Source: Akkermansiaceae bacterium
GTDB taxonomy: Bacteria > Verrucomicrobiota > Verrucomicrobiia > Verrucomicrobiales > Akkermansiaceae
Direction: 5' to 3'
Length of the DNA stretch: 64,000 nucleotides
Assembly (NCBI GenBank): GCA_030725745.1
Contig: JANRFH010000012.1
Location: forward strand, 41,991 to 105,990
The position numbers were made by a program, and so were the translations under genes. A model generated the notes under the pieces. That model saw only the letters and a list, made by a program, of their open reading frames with translations, had not been told where the DNA came from and searched no databases. The stretch's first letter is position 1; each line of letters begins with the position of its first letter. Positions 17,056 through 25,417 of the stretch are shown here, in pieces.

Positions 17056-19431
17056 CTACTCGGGCAAGCCCTTCGACAGGTTCTCCCAGCGTTTCTTGAA
17101 GGTTTTGCTCTCTTCGGAAAGGCGCACTGCAGCGAGTAGCGCTCGCTCCCTATCTCCGGCGAGCCAATCGAAAGAGATAGCAGTCTCGTGACGACGAAGA
17201 CGCTCCATCTCGTTGGGAGGATTTTTCACCAACTCGCGGTGGATGGCGATCATGGCATCCGCAGGCAGATCGATCCATTCGATATCGCGCACCTCCCCGC
17301 CGCTGGTCTGCACGACTAGCTGACCCTCTGCGTTGATAGCGATGCCGGTGGCCGAGGTATCATCAGCAAGCGATAGCTCCACGCTGAGCGCCTGTTTCTT
17401 GAGATCCGATTTGATCTTCGAAAGGAAGATCACGGCGGACTCCGCGACGCTGAGCAAGGATGACTTTTTGGTGCCGGAAGGGCTGCTCTTCATCCCTTTG
17501 ATGTATTGGACAAGCTTGATGAATTCGTAGGACTTCGCGAGCTTCTCTATCTCCTCAAGATCGTCGCGTTGTGGTTGTTGCTGAGGCTTCCGACCCGCCA
17601 TGAGCTCCTTGCCGATATGTGGAAGCAGCGCGAGGCGCGCCTTTACGTTGAACTTCGCACGGCCTTTCGTCTCAAGGAGCGTGAGGATCTTATTGAGTTC
17701 GTCGGTCATGTTCCGGCACTCGACCACGGAGGTAGGATCCTCATTGAGTGCCTGCGAGGAAAGGAGTTCGTAATCGTTCAGGTAGGACTGAGCGACATCG
17801 TAAAAGATGCCCATGACACCATCATCGGCTAAGGATTTCTCACCCGCGACCTTCTGAAAAAACGGCACCGCCTGATCGAGCCCTCCCTGTTCCCAGTTTT
17901 TCAAACCGGCGATGAGATAGCTCATGAAGCGCTCGTTTCCGCCGCCATCCCCGGCCATTTCCTCCGCATCGAAAAACGGTGCACTGGAGAAACCATCTAG
18001 CACTGGAAGGACTGCAGTCAGAAACTCCGAGGGAATATTGGGATCTCCAGACTTGAGATGCTCGCGAGCCTTCCGAGCCTTATCACGGGCATCGTCCATG
18101 CGCCCATCCATCATGGGAGCTACCACAGCTTGAAGACCCGACCACGTGCGGGTTGGCTCCTCTACATTGTCATCCTTGAGCAACTGGGAAAAGGCAAACT
18201 CAGCCTTCTTCAGATCGCCGGACTCCATCGCCTTTCGAGCGTTGAAATAGCGTTTCGCGATGTCGCCGGGGCTGGAGCCATTGCCTTCATTTTCTGGATC
18301 GTTATTGACCACCACTGCGGGCTTATTCCCCAGCGGGTCGTTCGCCTTGCTGCTGGCGAGGGCGATCAGAGTGCCGGTGGCCGCTAGAATAAACACCGCC
18401 GCACCCGCTAAGATCACGATGTTGCGTTTCTTCCTGCGGCGCAGGATGGCACGACGCTCTGTGCGGGTGATCCCTTGCTCGTCGGTTTCCGCTTCGCCTT
18501 TTGCTGCTTTCAGGGCGGTCTTGAGCCCAGCGATCATATCATCGTAGCTGGAAAAACGGTTTTCAGGCGCGTAGGCCATCGCGCGGTCGACCACGGCGCA
18601 GGTTTCATCCAGCAGATCCGGCGCGACCTGCTGGAGCGGGAGGATGTGCTTTTTCGCCTCGCGCAGGACGTTGGTGACCATAGTCTCCTCGTCGCAGGGC
18701 GGTTTCCCAGCGAGGGCATGGTAGAGCGTGGCGCCAAAGGCGTAAATATCCGCGCGGAAATCCTCGGCTCCTCCCTCGATAGCCTCAGGCGGCACGTAGT
18801 AAGGAGTTGCCCAGATCTCGGTCGCTGTCGCCTGTCCGCCTTGAGTGACGAGGGCGAGGCCGAAATCGACGATCTTCACGTGTCCATCTGAGTCTAGCAG
18901 GATATTTCCTGGCTTCACATCGCGGTGGATCAGTCCGGCGGCCTGCGCGCCCTTGAGCCCCTCGGCGATCTGGATGGCAAGCGGCAGCATTTCCAGCTCG
19001 GGGATCTGTGTCTGCTTGCGGATCATCCCTTCGAGGTGGCCGCCCTGCACCAACTCCATCGCGATGTAGAAACGCCCGAAGGCCTTTCCTGTGGTCAGCA
19101 CGCGCACGACGCTCGGGTGGCTAAAGGATGCCGTGAGCCGCGCCTCTTGCTCGAAGGCGGCGATGCGTGTTTCGTCCTCGGAATACTCCTCGCTGAGAAT
19201 TTTCAACGCCACCTCGCGATCCAAGGTCTCATCAATGGCAACGAAAACCGAACTCATGCCGCCGATGGCATGACGGCGCGTCACGGTGTAATGCCCGAAA
19301 TGTTTCTTGACCCGGTTTTCCACCCCGCAGCCCGGACAAACCACCCGCGTATAAGGCGCAACGCTGCTAATATCCATTGGCGAGGCGCAGGCGTAGCAAA
19401 CGATAATGTTATCTTCTTCCCCGGTGGGCAT
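17056..19431 (-). CDS. Transmembrane Ser/Thr protein kinase with N-terminal zinc ribbon
   Basis: I start at the ATG at 19431 (791 aa). The longer track ORF would run into ruvA on the other strand. Order of parts: a zinc-ribbon-like CYACASPM...CPGCG (about 12-36), then a Hanks-type kinase domain with GGMSSVFVAID, VALKIL lysine, HRDVKPGNILL catalytic loop and VDFGLA metal loop. A juxtamembrane stretch and one TM (VILAGAAVFILAATGTLIAL, about 355) lead to a C-terminal extracytoplasmic helical domain of about 420 residues. All catalytic residues are present, so it should be active. The sensed signal is unknown. Confidence 0.93.
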   Translation of the reverse strand: MPTGEEDNIIVCYACASPMDISSVAPYTRVVCPGCGVENRVKKHFGHYTVTRRHAIGGMSSVFVAIDETLDREVALKILSEEYSEDETRIAAFEQEARLTASFSHPSVVRVLTTGKAFGRFYIAMELVQGGHLEGMIRKQTQIPELEMLPLAIQIAEGLKGAQAAGLIHRDVKPGNILLDSDGHVKIVDFGLALVTQGGQATATEIWATPYYVPPEAIEGGAEDFRADIYAFGATLYHALAGKPPCDEETMVTNVLREAKKHILPLQQVAPDLLDETCAVVDRAMAYAPENRFSSYDDMIAGLKTALKAAKGEAETDEQGITRTERRAILRRRKKRNIVILAGAAVFILAATGTLIALASSKANDPLGNKPAVVVNNDPENEGNGSSPGDIAKRYFNARKAMESGDLKKAEFAFSQLLKDDNVEEPTRTWSGLQAVVAPMMDGRMDDARDKARKAREHLKSGDPNIPSEFLTAVLPVLDGFSSAPFFDAEEMAGDGGGNERFMSYLIAGLKNWEQGGLDQAVPFFQKVAGEKSLADDGVMGIFYDVAQSYLNDYELLSSQALNEDPTSVVECRNMTDELNKILTLLETKGRAKFNVKARLALLPHIGKELMAGRKPQQQPQRDDLEEIEKLAKSYEFIKLVQYIKGMKSSPSGTKKSSLLSVAESAVIFLSKIKSDLKKQALSVELSLADDTSATGIAINAEGQLVVQTSGGEVRDIEWIDLPADAMIAIHRELVKNPPNEMERLRRHETAISFDWLAGDRERALLAAVRLSEESKTFKKRWENLSKGLPE

Positions 19432-19554
19432 GTCTGATGATGAATACGGCAAGCCGATCTGGAAACTTCGAACTTTCGCCTTTTTCAACACCGCAGGAGG
19501 ACAATCGTTGCTTACCACTTGCATCCCCCGCCATTTCCCCCGAATGCTGGAGCC

Positions 19555-20151
19555 GTGATCGCAAGACTCCGGGGCAAAATTATCGAAGCTTTTCCAAATC
19601 GACTCGTCGTGGACTGCCACGGCGTCGGCTACGAGGCGATCATCCCCCTATCTACCTACGACAAGCTCCACCCCACCGAGGGCGCAGATGTCGACCTCCG
19701 CACTCACCTCCAGATCCGGGAAAACGCCCACACGCTCTATGGATTCGCCACCGAGGAGGAACGCGATGTATTCCACCTCCTCATCGACCGCGTCTCCGGC
19801 ATCGGCCCCGCCATCGCCATCTCCATCCTCAGCGGCATGCCGGTGAACAGCTTCAAGACTGCCGTCGTCGCCGGAGATTCCGTCCTGCTCTCCAAGTGCA
19901 AAGGCATCGGCAAAAAGACCGCCGAACGCATCATCCTAGAACTAAAAGACAAGGTCGGCGTCACCGACACCTGGCAAGACGCCGCCTCCGGCCAAGTCAG
20001 CAGCCAAGCCGCCGACGCCGAACTCGCCCTCATCGCCCTCGGCTACAAACAAGTCGACTCCCGAAAAGCCGTGCGCGCCATCCTCGACAAAACCCCCGCC
20101 TCCACCACAGAAGAACTCATCCGAGGCGCCCTCCGCTCCCTACAATCCTGA
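19555..20151 (+). CDS. ruvA: Holliday junction branch migration protein RuvA
   Basis: RuvA binds Holliday junctions and loads the RuvB helicase. The true start is the GTG at 19555 (198 aa): it reads VIARLRGKIIEAF as in the family and has GGAG five bases upstream. The track ATG adds 12 unrelated residues. Visible parts are the N-terminal OB fold (RLVVDCHGVGYEAIIPLSTYDKL), two HhH motifs (VSGIGPAIAISILSGM and CKGIGKKTAERIILELKDK) and the RuvB-contacting domain III (DAELALIALGYKQVDSRKAVRAIL). It is divergent from the kinase gene. ruvB and ruvC are not here. Confidence 0.97.
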   Translation: MIARLRGKIIEAFPNRLVVDCHGVGYEAIIPLSTYDKLHPTEGADVDLRTHLQIRENAHTLYGFATEEERDVFHLLIDRVSGIGPAIAISILSGMPVNSFKTAVVAGDSVLLSKCKGIGKKTAERIILELKDKVGVTDTWQDAASGQVSSQAADAELALIALGYKQVDSRKAVRAILDKTPASTTEELIRGALRSLQS

Positions 20152-20163
20152 GTCTTCCTTGAG

Positions 20164-20188
20164 GTTTATAGTTTAAAATTTAAAGTTT
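20164..20188. repeat. AT-rich GTTTA-type short repeat before gltX
   Basis: GTTTATAGTTTAAAATTTAA leads directly into the gltX ATG. It is built of GTTTA/ATTTA words and is strikingly AT-rich in a GC-rich region. A similar array (GTTGAAAGTTAAAAGTTGAA) precedes the gene at 43621. It may be a short dispersed repeat that displaced the native leader. Confidence 0.5.
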
Positions 20189-21481
20189 ATGACCGTCCGC
20201 ACCCGCTTCGCCCCATCCCCCACCGGCTACCTCCACGTCGGTGGTGCCCGCACTGCCCTTTTCAACTGGCTCTACGCCCGCAAACACAACGGCAAATTTA
20301 TCCTGCGTGTCGAGGACACCGATGCCGCACGCAACACCGAAGAAGCACGCCAAGCGATCTTCGACGGCATGAACTGGCTCGGCCTCGATTGGGATGAAGG
20401 TCCACAAGTCGGCGGCGAATACGGCCCCTACCAGCAATCCCAGCGCAACGATATCTACGACGAGTATTTCGAAAAAATCCTCTCCGCTGGCCGTGTCTAC
20501 GAAGACGACGGCGCATGGCGTTTCCGCTTCGACCGCAAGCCTGTCACCATGAACGACCTCGTATGCGGCGAGGTCACCATCGACTACCGCGATGCCTCGA
20601 ACACCCCGGACATGGTGGTGAAACGCAGCGACGGCTCCTACGTCTTCCATTTCGTCAACGTCGTCGATGACCTCACCATGAAGATGTCCCACGTGATCCG
20701 TGGCGAAGACCATCTCATGAACACGCCCAAGCACCTCCAGCTCTTCGAAGCCCTCGGTGCCGAGCCTCCCCAATACGCCCACATCCCCCTCATCCTCAAT
20801 CCCAACGGCTCGAAGATGTCCAAGCGCGACGAAGGTGCCGCCGTCGGCGACTACCCGCGCCAGGGCTTCCTCTCCGAGGCCGTCGTGAACTTCATCACCC
20901 TGCTCGGCTGGTCTTCGAAAACCGACGAGGAAATCTTCTCCCTCACCGAGCTCATCGACCGCTTCTCTCTCGAAGCCGTCAATCGCGCCCCCGCCCGTTT
21001 CGACCTCGAAAAGTGCAAGTGGGTCAACCAGCAGCACATCGCGAGAATCTCCACCGAGGCATTCACCGAACTCGCGAAGCCTTTCGTCGATGACGCCGGA
21101 CTGCCCTTCGCAGACAGCGCCCCCGCCATCGCCGCAGTGAAGGAAAAAGTCCGCCTCCTCTCCGAAGTCCCGGCAGCCATCGACTTCCTCGTCACCGACA
21201 CCGCAGAGCCAGACCCGGAAGCCGTCGAAAAAGCGAAAGCCAACCCGAACTCCGCCCACCTCGCAGCCCTCGCAGACCACCTCGCCACCCTCACCGATTG
21301 GTCGGCCGACATCGCCAAGGAAGCCATCGGAGTAGTAGCCCAAGCAAACGGCGCGAAGCCCGGCCAGCTCATGTTCCCCACCCGCGTCGCCCTCTCAGGC
21401 CGCGCCCACGGCCCAGATCTCGGGGACATCTTCACGATCCTAGGGAAAGAGAAAACCGTCGCGAGGCTGAAAGCCTTCTGA
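20189..21481 (+). CDS. gltX: Glutamyl-tRNA synthetase
   Basis: A class I aminoacyl-tRNA synthetase charging tRNA-Glu. The HIGH-type motif appears as RFAPSPTGYLHVGGARTALFNWLYARK at the N-terminus, and the KMSKS loop as NGSKMSKRDEGAAVG (about residue 207). The tRNA-acceptor region and the C-terminal helical anticodon-binding domain follow (RLLSEVPAAIDFLVTD, ending DIFTILGKEKTVARL). At 430 residues it is shorter than the usual 460-490, mainly in the catalytic insertion and C-terminal domain, but no motif is missing. Whether it is discriminating cannot be told by eye. It converges on metH across a REP element. Confidence 0.95.
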   Translation: MTVRTRFAPSPTGYLHVGGARTALFNWLYARKHNGKFILRVEDTDAARNTEEARQAIFDGMNWLGLDWDEGPQVGGEYGPYQQSQRNDIYDEYFEKILSAGRVYEDDGAWRFRFDRKPVTMNDLVCGEVTIDYRDASNTPDMVVKRSDGSYVFHFVNVVDDLTMKMSHVIRGEDHLMNTPKHLQLFEALGAEPPQYAHIPLILNPNGSKMSKRDEGAAVGDYPRQGFLSEAVVNFITLLGWSSKTDEEIFSLTELIDRFSLEAVNRAPARFDLEKCKWVNQQHIARISTEAFTELAKPFVDDAGLPFADSAPAIAAVKEKVRLLSEVPAAIDFLVTDTAEPDPEAVEKAKANPNSAHLAALADHLATLTDWSADIAKEAIGVVAQANGAKPGQLMFPTRVALSGRAHGPDLGDIFTILGKEKTVARLKAF

Positions 21482-21486
21482 TCGTG

Positions 21487-21510
21487 GTGGCGGATACAAT
21501 CCGCCGCCAC
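21487..21510. repeat. REP palindrome between gltX and metH
   Basis: GTGGCGGATACAATCCGCCG plus CCAC forms a hairpin (GGCGGAT/ATCCGCC stem). It has the same sequence as the REP ends of the RAYT inside metH, in the same orientation as the copy at 22672. It lies between two convergent stops and may double as a terminator. Confidence 0.88.
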
Positions 21511-21514
21511 TCAC

Positions 21515-24500
21515 TCACGCATACCCCAGCCACGGCCCAAGCCACTTCTCAACTTCCTCGACAGACATACCTTTGCGTTTCGCATAGTCTTCGATTTGGT
21601 CTTTCTGCAGCTCGGAGAGCGCGAAGTAGTGGCTGTCAGGGTGCGAGAAATAGATCCCGCTCACCGCAGCGCCGGGGTGCATCGCGCAGCTTTCGGTCAG
21701 GGTTACGCCGGTTGCCTCCGATGCTCCTAGTAGTTCGAAAAGAATGGGCTTCTCCGTGTGGTCTGGCTGAGCTGGATACCCTGGAGCCGGACGGATGCCT
21801 TGATAGTTTTCATGAATGAGCGCATCTTTCGTCAACTCACCCTCAGCTTCATAACCCCAGTCGATACGTGCTCGGTGGTGCAGCATTTCTGCACACGCCT
21901 CCGCGAGCCTGTCGGCGATGGCTTTCACCATGATGGAGCCGTAAGGATCATGTGCATCATCGAGTTCCTTCGCGTATTCGTCCGCTCCGTGGATGCCGAC
22001 CACGAAGCCGCCGATGTAGTCCGTGGCGGCGGATTGTATCCGCCCAGCCAAGCCACCCTCACCCACAAACTCCCACCTATCTAGCCCAGCCGCTTCAGGA
22101 TTCCCCAAAACATATGCCGTCTGTTTCCCGAACTCCTGCTCGGAACGGATGATATGGTCATAGGACTCCTTCTGCCAAAAAGCACCTTCCCTGCCTAACT
22201 GCTTATTGGCCTCCTTCGCGCTGAAACGCTTCATACTATGGAGAATCTCCGAAAGCGACTCGCCATCTTTCGGAGCGAGAATCATGTGGACATGATTTGG
22301 CATCACGCACCACGCGCCGAGATCGTATCTTTCTCCTGCGAAATGCTGGATCGCGCCCGCCACAATTGCGGCAATTTCGCCATCCTTCATCCAACACTCA
22401 CCAAAGCCCTGATCTAGCACCCCCTCGATCCGATCCCGATATAGCTTCCCAAGAGCCTTCCGCAAATCTTTCGCAAGTCCTTCATCACCTTCTTTCTCAG
22501 CGAGAGCGAGGTGTTGGTTTAACTCCTTTTTCTCCTTCGCGTAGCTGACAAGAGTGCTTTTTGGAAATGAGTTCTCGAGGCGGAAGGTAACAGCGTAGGT
22601 AGCCCCTTCCCGATACCAGTGTGGGAGACTGCCCCATTTTTCTTTCTTAATGGGTGGGTTGGGCTTGGCAGGGCGGATGCAATCCGCCGCCACGGGCTTC
22701 ACCCAATCTGACAACGCCACGTTCGGCTTTCCGGAAGTCTTTTTGAGTTGCTGGCGGATCGTGTGGAAGCGCGTGCGCTCGCTGCCGTCTTCATTGAAAA
22801 CGGCGATGTCGTCACCCACGGAGTTCGCCGGGAAAAACCCGTAGATCCCCCGTGCCTGAAGCCGGTTTTCTGCAACAAGCTTTTCAAGATACTCGCAGGC
22901 CTCTGAGTAAAGTTTCTTCGCCTCTGCAGCACCTCCTTCATTCTTTGTCTTGAGCTCCTTCTTCTCGCGATCCCACACACCGCGCAGCTCCCACGCATGG
23001 AAAAACGGCGTCCAGTCGATGTATTCCACCAACTCGGAAATCTCGGGCTCCAGCGTTTTCGTGCCGGTGAAAGAGGGAACCGGTGCCTCATAGGAATCCC
23101 AATCGATCTTCGGCCCCGCCGCACGGGCTTCCTCGATGCTGATCGTCTCCTTCTTGGGGCCGCCGAGGAAATTCTGGCGCGCCTTCTCCTGCTTCTCCCG
23201 TAGTTCCTTCACGAAACCTTCCCTCTGATCCTTCGAAAGCAGCGAGGTCGTCACCGGCACCGAACGCGAAGCATCTAGCACGTGCACCACCGGTCCCGAA
23301 TAATGTTCCGCGATCTTGATCGCCGTGTGCGCGGCGGAAGTCGTCGCTCCACCGATGAGCAAGGGCACGGTGAACCCACGCCGTTCCATTTCCTTCGCCA
23401 CGTGAACCATTTCATCAAGCGAAGGTGTGATCAAACCCGAGAGCCCGATCACATCACTGCCCATCTCCACCGCGCGATCAAGGATCTTGTCGCAAGAAAC
23501 CATCACGCCCATATCGGTGACTTCAAATCCATTACAAGACAGCACCACGCCCACGATATTCTTACCGATGTCGTGCACATCGCCCTTCACGGTCGCGATG
23601 AGGAAACGCCCTGCGGAGTTGCCGCGCTCTGCGATTTTCAATGCTTCATCGTAGGACATCCCAGGGTTCTTTTCCTGAATCGCCTCGATATCTCCCGCGA
23701 GGTTTTCCGCCTTCTCCGCCTCCATGTAGGGGAAAAGCCACGCTACCGCCTTCTTCATCACGCGGGCGGATTTCACCACCTGCGGCAGGAACATTTTCCC
23801 GGCACCAAAGAGGTCGCCGACCACCCCCATGCCATCCATCAGCGGCCCCTCGATGACCTTGAGCGGCCTGCCATACTTGACCCGTGCCTCTTCCGTATCC
23901 TCATCAATGAAACGGTCAATGCCTTTCAACAGCGCGTGCTCCAAGCGTTTCTCCACGGACTCTTCGCGCCATGTGAGATCCTCCTCCAGCTTCTTCCCGC
24001 CGACTCCCTTGTAGCTTTCCGCAAGATCCAGCAGGCGCTCGGTCGAGTCTTCCCGCTTGTTCAGCAACACGTCCTCCACGTGCTCCAAAAGGTCTTTCGG
24101 AATCTCATCGTAAACCTCCAACATCCCCGCATTCACGATACCCATGTCCATCCCCGCCTTGGTCGCGTGATAGAGGAAAGCCGAGTGCATCGCCTCGCGC
24201 ACCTTGTTGTTTCCACGGAAAGAGAACGAGATGTTAGAGACACCACCCGAGACCTTCGCACCCGGCAGGTTTTCTTTGATCCAGCGCGTCGCGTTAATGA
24301 AATCCAACGCGTAGTTGTTGTGCTCCTCGATGCCTGTTGCAACAGTCAGGATGTTTGGATCGAAAATGATGTCGTTCGCGTTGAAGCCCACCTCATCGAC
24401 AAGGATACGGTAGGCTCTTTCGCAGATGCGGATCTTCTCCTCATAGGTCGCCGCCTGGCCGTTTTCATCGAAAGCCATCACCACGACCGCCGCACCATAT

Positions 24501-24928
24501 TTCATGATGTGTTTCGCGCTCTTTTTGAAAATCTCTTCCCCCTCCTTGAGCGAGATCGAGTTCACGATCCCCTTCCCTTGCAGGTGCTTCAAGCCCTCCT
24601 CAAGGATCTCCCATTTTGAGGAGTCCACCATGATCGGCACTTTAGCCACATCCGGCTCACCTTGGAGAAGATCGAGATACCTCGACATCATCGCCTTACC
24701 GTCGATGAGCCCATCATCGAAACAGATGTCGATCACGTTCGCCCCGTTTTCCACCTGTTGGCGCGCCACCTCGACCGCCGCCTCCAGATCACCAGCCCTC
24801 ACCAGCTTCGCAAACTGCGGTGAACCCGCCACGTTTGTCCGCTCACCAATCATGAGGAAACCTTTGCCCTCGTCGTGGTTATACGCGTCGGTGCCGGAGA
24901 GTCTCAGTGCTATGTCAGATAATTTCAT
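21515..24928 (-). CDS. metH: Methionine synthase, pterin/B12/reactivation part, with an in-frame RAYT insertion
   Basis: The cobalamin-dependent synthase C-terminal ORF, 1137 aa. It starts in the pterin-binding domain (LRLSG...[11 protein letters not shown]). The B12-binding helix carries [17 protein letters not shown] (His is the cobalt ligand, about residue 449). The reactivation domain starts near 600 and ends [13 protein letters not shown], then [24 protein letters not shown]. Between DWVKP (about 745) and DYIGGFVVG (about 970) roughly 222 residues are foreign: a RAYT transposase with REP ends, read in frame. Without them the protein would be about 915 aa, the normal size. The homocysteine domain is a separate ORF at 25418-26509. 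Confidence 0.95.
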   Translation of the reverse strand: MKLSDIALRLSGTDAYNHDEGKGFLMIGERTNVAGSPQFAKLVRAGDLEAAVEVARQQVENGANVIDICFDDGLIDGKAMMSRYLDLLQGEPDVAKVPIMVDSSKWEILEEGLKHLQGKGIVNSISLKEGEEIFKKSAKHIMKYGAAVVVMAFDENGQAATYEEKIRICERAYRILVDEVGFNANDIIFDPNILTVATGIEEHNNYALDFINATRWIKENLPGAKVSGGVSNISFSFRGNNKVREAMHSAFLYHATKAGMDMGIVNAGMLEVYDEIPKDLLEHVEDVLLNKREDSTERLLDLAESYKGVGGKKLEEDLTWREESVEKRLEHALLKGIDRFIDEDTEEARVKYGRPLKVIEGPLMDGMGVVGDLFGAGKMFLPQVVKSARVMKKAVAWLFPYMEAEKAENLAGDIEAIQEKNPGMSYDEALKIAERGNSAGRFLIATVKGDVHDIGKNIVGVVLSCNGFEVTDMGVMVSCDKILDRAVEMGSDVIGLSGLITPSLDEMVHVAKEMERRGFTVPLLIGGATTSAAHTAIKIAEHYSGPVVHVLDASRSVPVTTSLLSKDQREGFVKELREKQEKARQNFLGGPKKETISIEEARAAGPKIDWDSYEAPVPSFTGTKTLEPEISELVEYIDWTPFFHAWELRGVWDREKKELKTKNEGGAAEAKKLYSEACEYLEKLVAENRLQARGIYGFFPANSVGDDIAVFNEDGSERTRFHTIRQQLKKTSGKPNVALSDWVKPVAADCIRPAKPNPPIKKEKWGSLPHWYREGATYAVTFRLENSFPKSTLVSYAKEKKELNQHLALAEKEGDEGLAKDLRKALGKLYRDRIEGVLDQGFGECWMKDGEIAAIVAGAIQHFAGERYDLGAWCVMPNHVHMILAPKDGESLSEILHSMKRFSAKEANKQLGREGAFWQKESYDHIIRSEQEFGKQTAYVLGNPEAAGLDRWEFVGEGGLAGRIQSAATDYIGGFVVGIHGADEYAKELDDAHDPYGSIMVKAIADRLAEACAEMLHHRARIDWGYEAEGELTKDALIHENYQGIRPAPGYPAQPDHTEKPILFELLGASEATGVTLTESCAMHPGAAVSGIYFSHPDSHYFALSELQKDQIEDYAKRKGMSVEEVEKWLGPWLGYA
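22022..22054. repeat. REP-bearing inverted repeat, left (RAYT 3' end)
   Basis: A 33-bp arm containing the palindrome GGCGGATTGTATCCGCC followed by CAGCCAAGCC. It matches the arm at 22662-22694 in inverted orientation with two mismatches. It is translated as part of MetH (GRIQSAAT). Confidence 0.93.
22662..22694. repeat. REP-bearing inverted repeat, right (RAYT 5' end)
   Basis: A 33-bp arm containing GGCGGATGCAATCCGCC, the inverted partner of 22022-22054. It is translated as part of MetH ([11 protein letters not shown]). The metH frame is uninterrupted across it. Confidence 0.93.
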
Positions 24929-24948
24929 GAAAATGTTGTAAAAGAATT

Positions 24949-25410
24949 AACCACGGAGACGCAGAGATCACAGAGGTTTTGTTTCGGGGTAGTCGATGAT
25001 TTTACGGGTGATCCCTTCTTTCAAGAGAGGGACGAAAAAATTGATCATCAGACCCACTCGCTTCCTCTTGAGGCGCATGTAGCTCATTAGCTGTGCGTGG
25101 TGAACCGGCAGCACCGATGTCACAGCTTTCAATTCAACGACAATCTCTGATCCAACAAGCAGATCCATTCGATAAGCTTCCTCATTGATAACCTTACCCT
25201 TGTAGCTGACATAGATAGGAAGTTGTTGGTCTACCGTGAGGCCGCGTAGGCGTAACTCATGCACTAGAGCCACCTCATAAATCTTCTCGAACAATCCTGG
25301 CCCAAGCTCCCTGTGAACTTCCATAGCCGCATCCACAACCGCTCCTGAAAGTTTGTTTAGTTCATCAAGTTCCATAAAAAGCCTCTGTGTTCTCTGCGCC
25401 TCTGTGGTAA
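24949..25410. mobile_element. GxxExxY cassette with 27-bp inverted termini (element A)
   Basis: The left terminus (24950-24976) and the complement of the right terminus (25382-25408) read ACCACRGAG-RCGCAGAGA-WCACAGAGG. Each is three tandem 9-bp words, and they differ at only three positions. The single gene inside fills the space, and its stop codon lies within the left terminus. The cassette sits between the metH halves: 20 bp from the start of one and 8 bp from the stop of the other. No transposase is encoded, so any mobilisation would be in trans or through the GxxExxY protein (inference). Confidence 0.82.
24968..25375 (-). CDS. GxxExxY protein (PD-(D/E)XK-like)
   Basis: The 135-residue protein carries the family name motif as GPGLFEKIYEVAL (G..E..Y). 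It continues HELRLRGLTVDQQLPIYVSYKG, then the predicted nuclease-like core YRMDLLVGSEIVVELKAV with the D...ExK arrangement, and HHAQLMSYMRLKRKRVGLMINF. The family is grouped with PD-(D/E)XK nucleases (PF13366), but its activity is not established as far as I know. It is the only gene in an inverted-repeat cassette between the metH ORFs. The last codons (KPL, stop) are contributed by the terminal repeat, so gene and terminus have evolved together. Confidence 0.92.
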   Translation of the reverse strand: MELDELNKLSGAVVDAAMEVHRELGPGLFEKIYEVALVHELRLRGLTVDQQLPIYVSYKGKVINEEAYRMDLLVGSEIVVELKAVTSVLPVHHAQLMSYMRLKRKRVGLMINFFVPLLKEGITRKIIDYPETKPL

Positions 25411-25417
25411 AAAAACA

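Larger units (their letters stand above)
22022..22694 (-). mobile_element. REP-RAYT unit inserted in frame within metH
   Basis: The insert encodes a REP-associated tyrosine transposase (IS200/IS605-like HUH fold). Motifs in order are [21 protein letters not shown], the metal-binding HUH pair in [11 protein letters not shown], the candidate catalytic Tyr in [16 protein letters not shown] and the family [11 protein letters not shown] block. It is bounded by 33-bp inverted repeats holding REP palindromes. No in-frame ATG precedes the transposase core; a GTG at 22693 in the REP is the only nearby alternative. It has no stop of its own, so it is translated, if at all, as part of the MetH polypeptide. 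Confidence 0.92.

Noticed and set aside
19432-19620. 63-residue N-terminal extension of the kinase ORF
   Set aside because: It overlaps ruvA on the opposite strand and has no domain character. The ATG at 19431 directly precedes the zinc ribbon.
20180-21343. 387-aa minus-strand ORF opposite gltX
   Set aside because: It is a shadow of gltX with a Gly/Val/Glu-rich composition and no motif.
23282-24619. 445-aa plus-strand ORF opposite metH
   Set aside because: It is an antisense shadow: metH motifs are continuous on the minus strand, and the plus product is His/Arg-rich with no recognisable domain.
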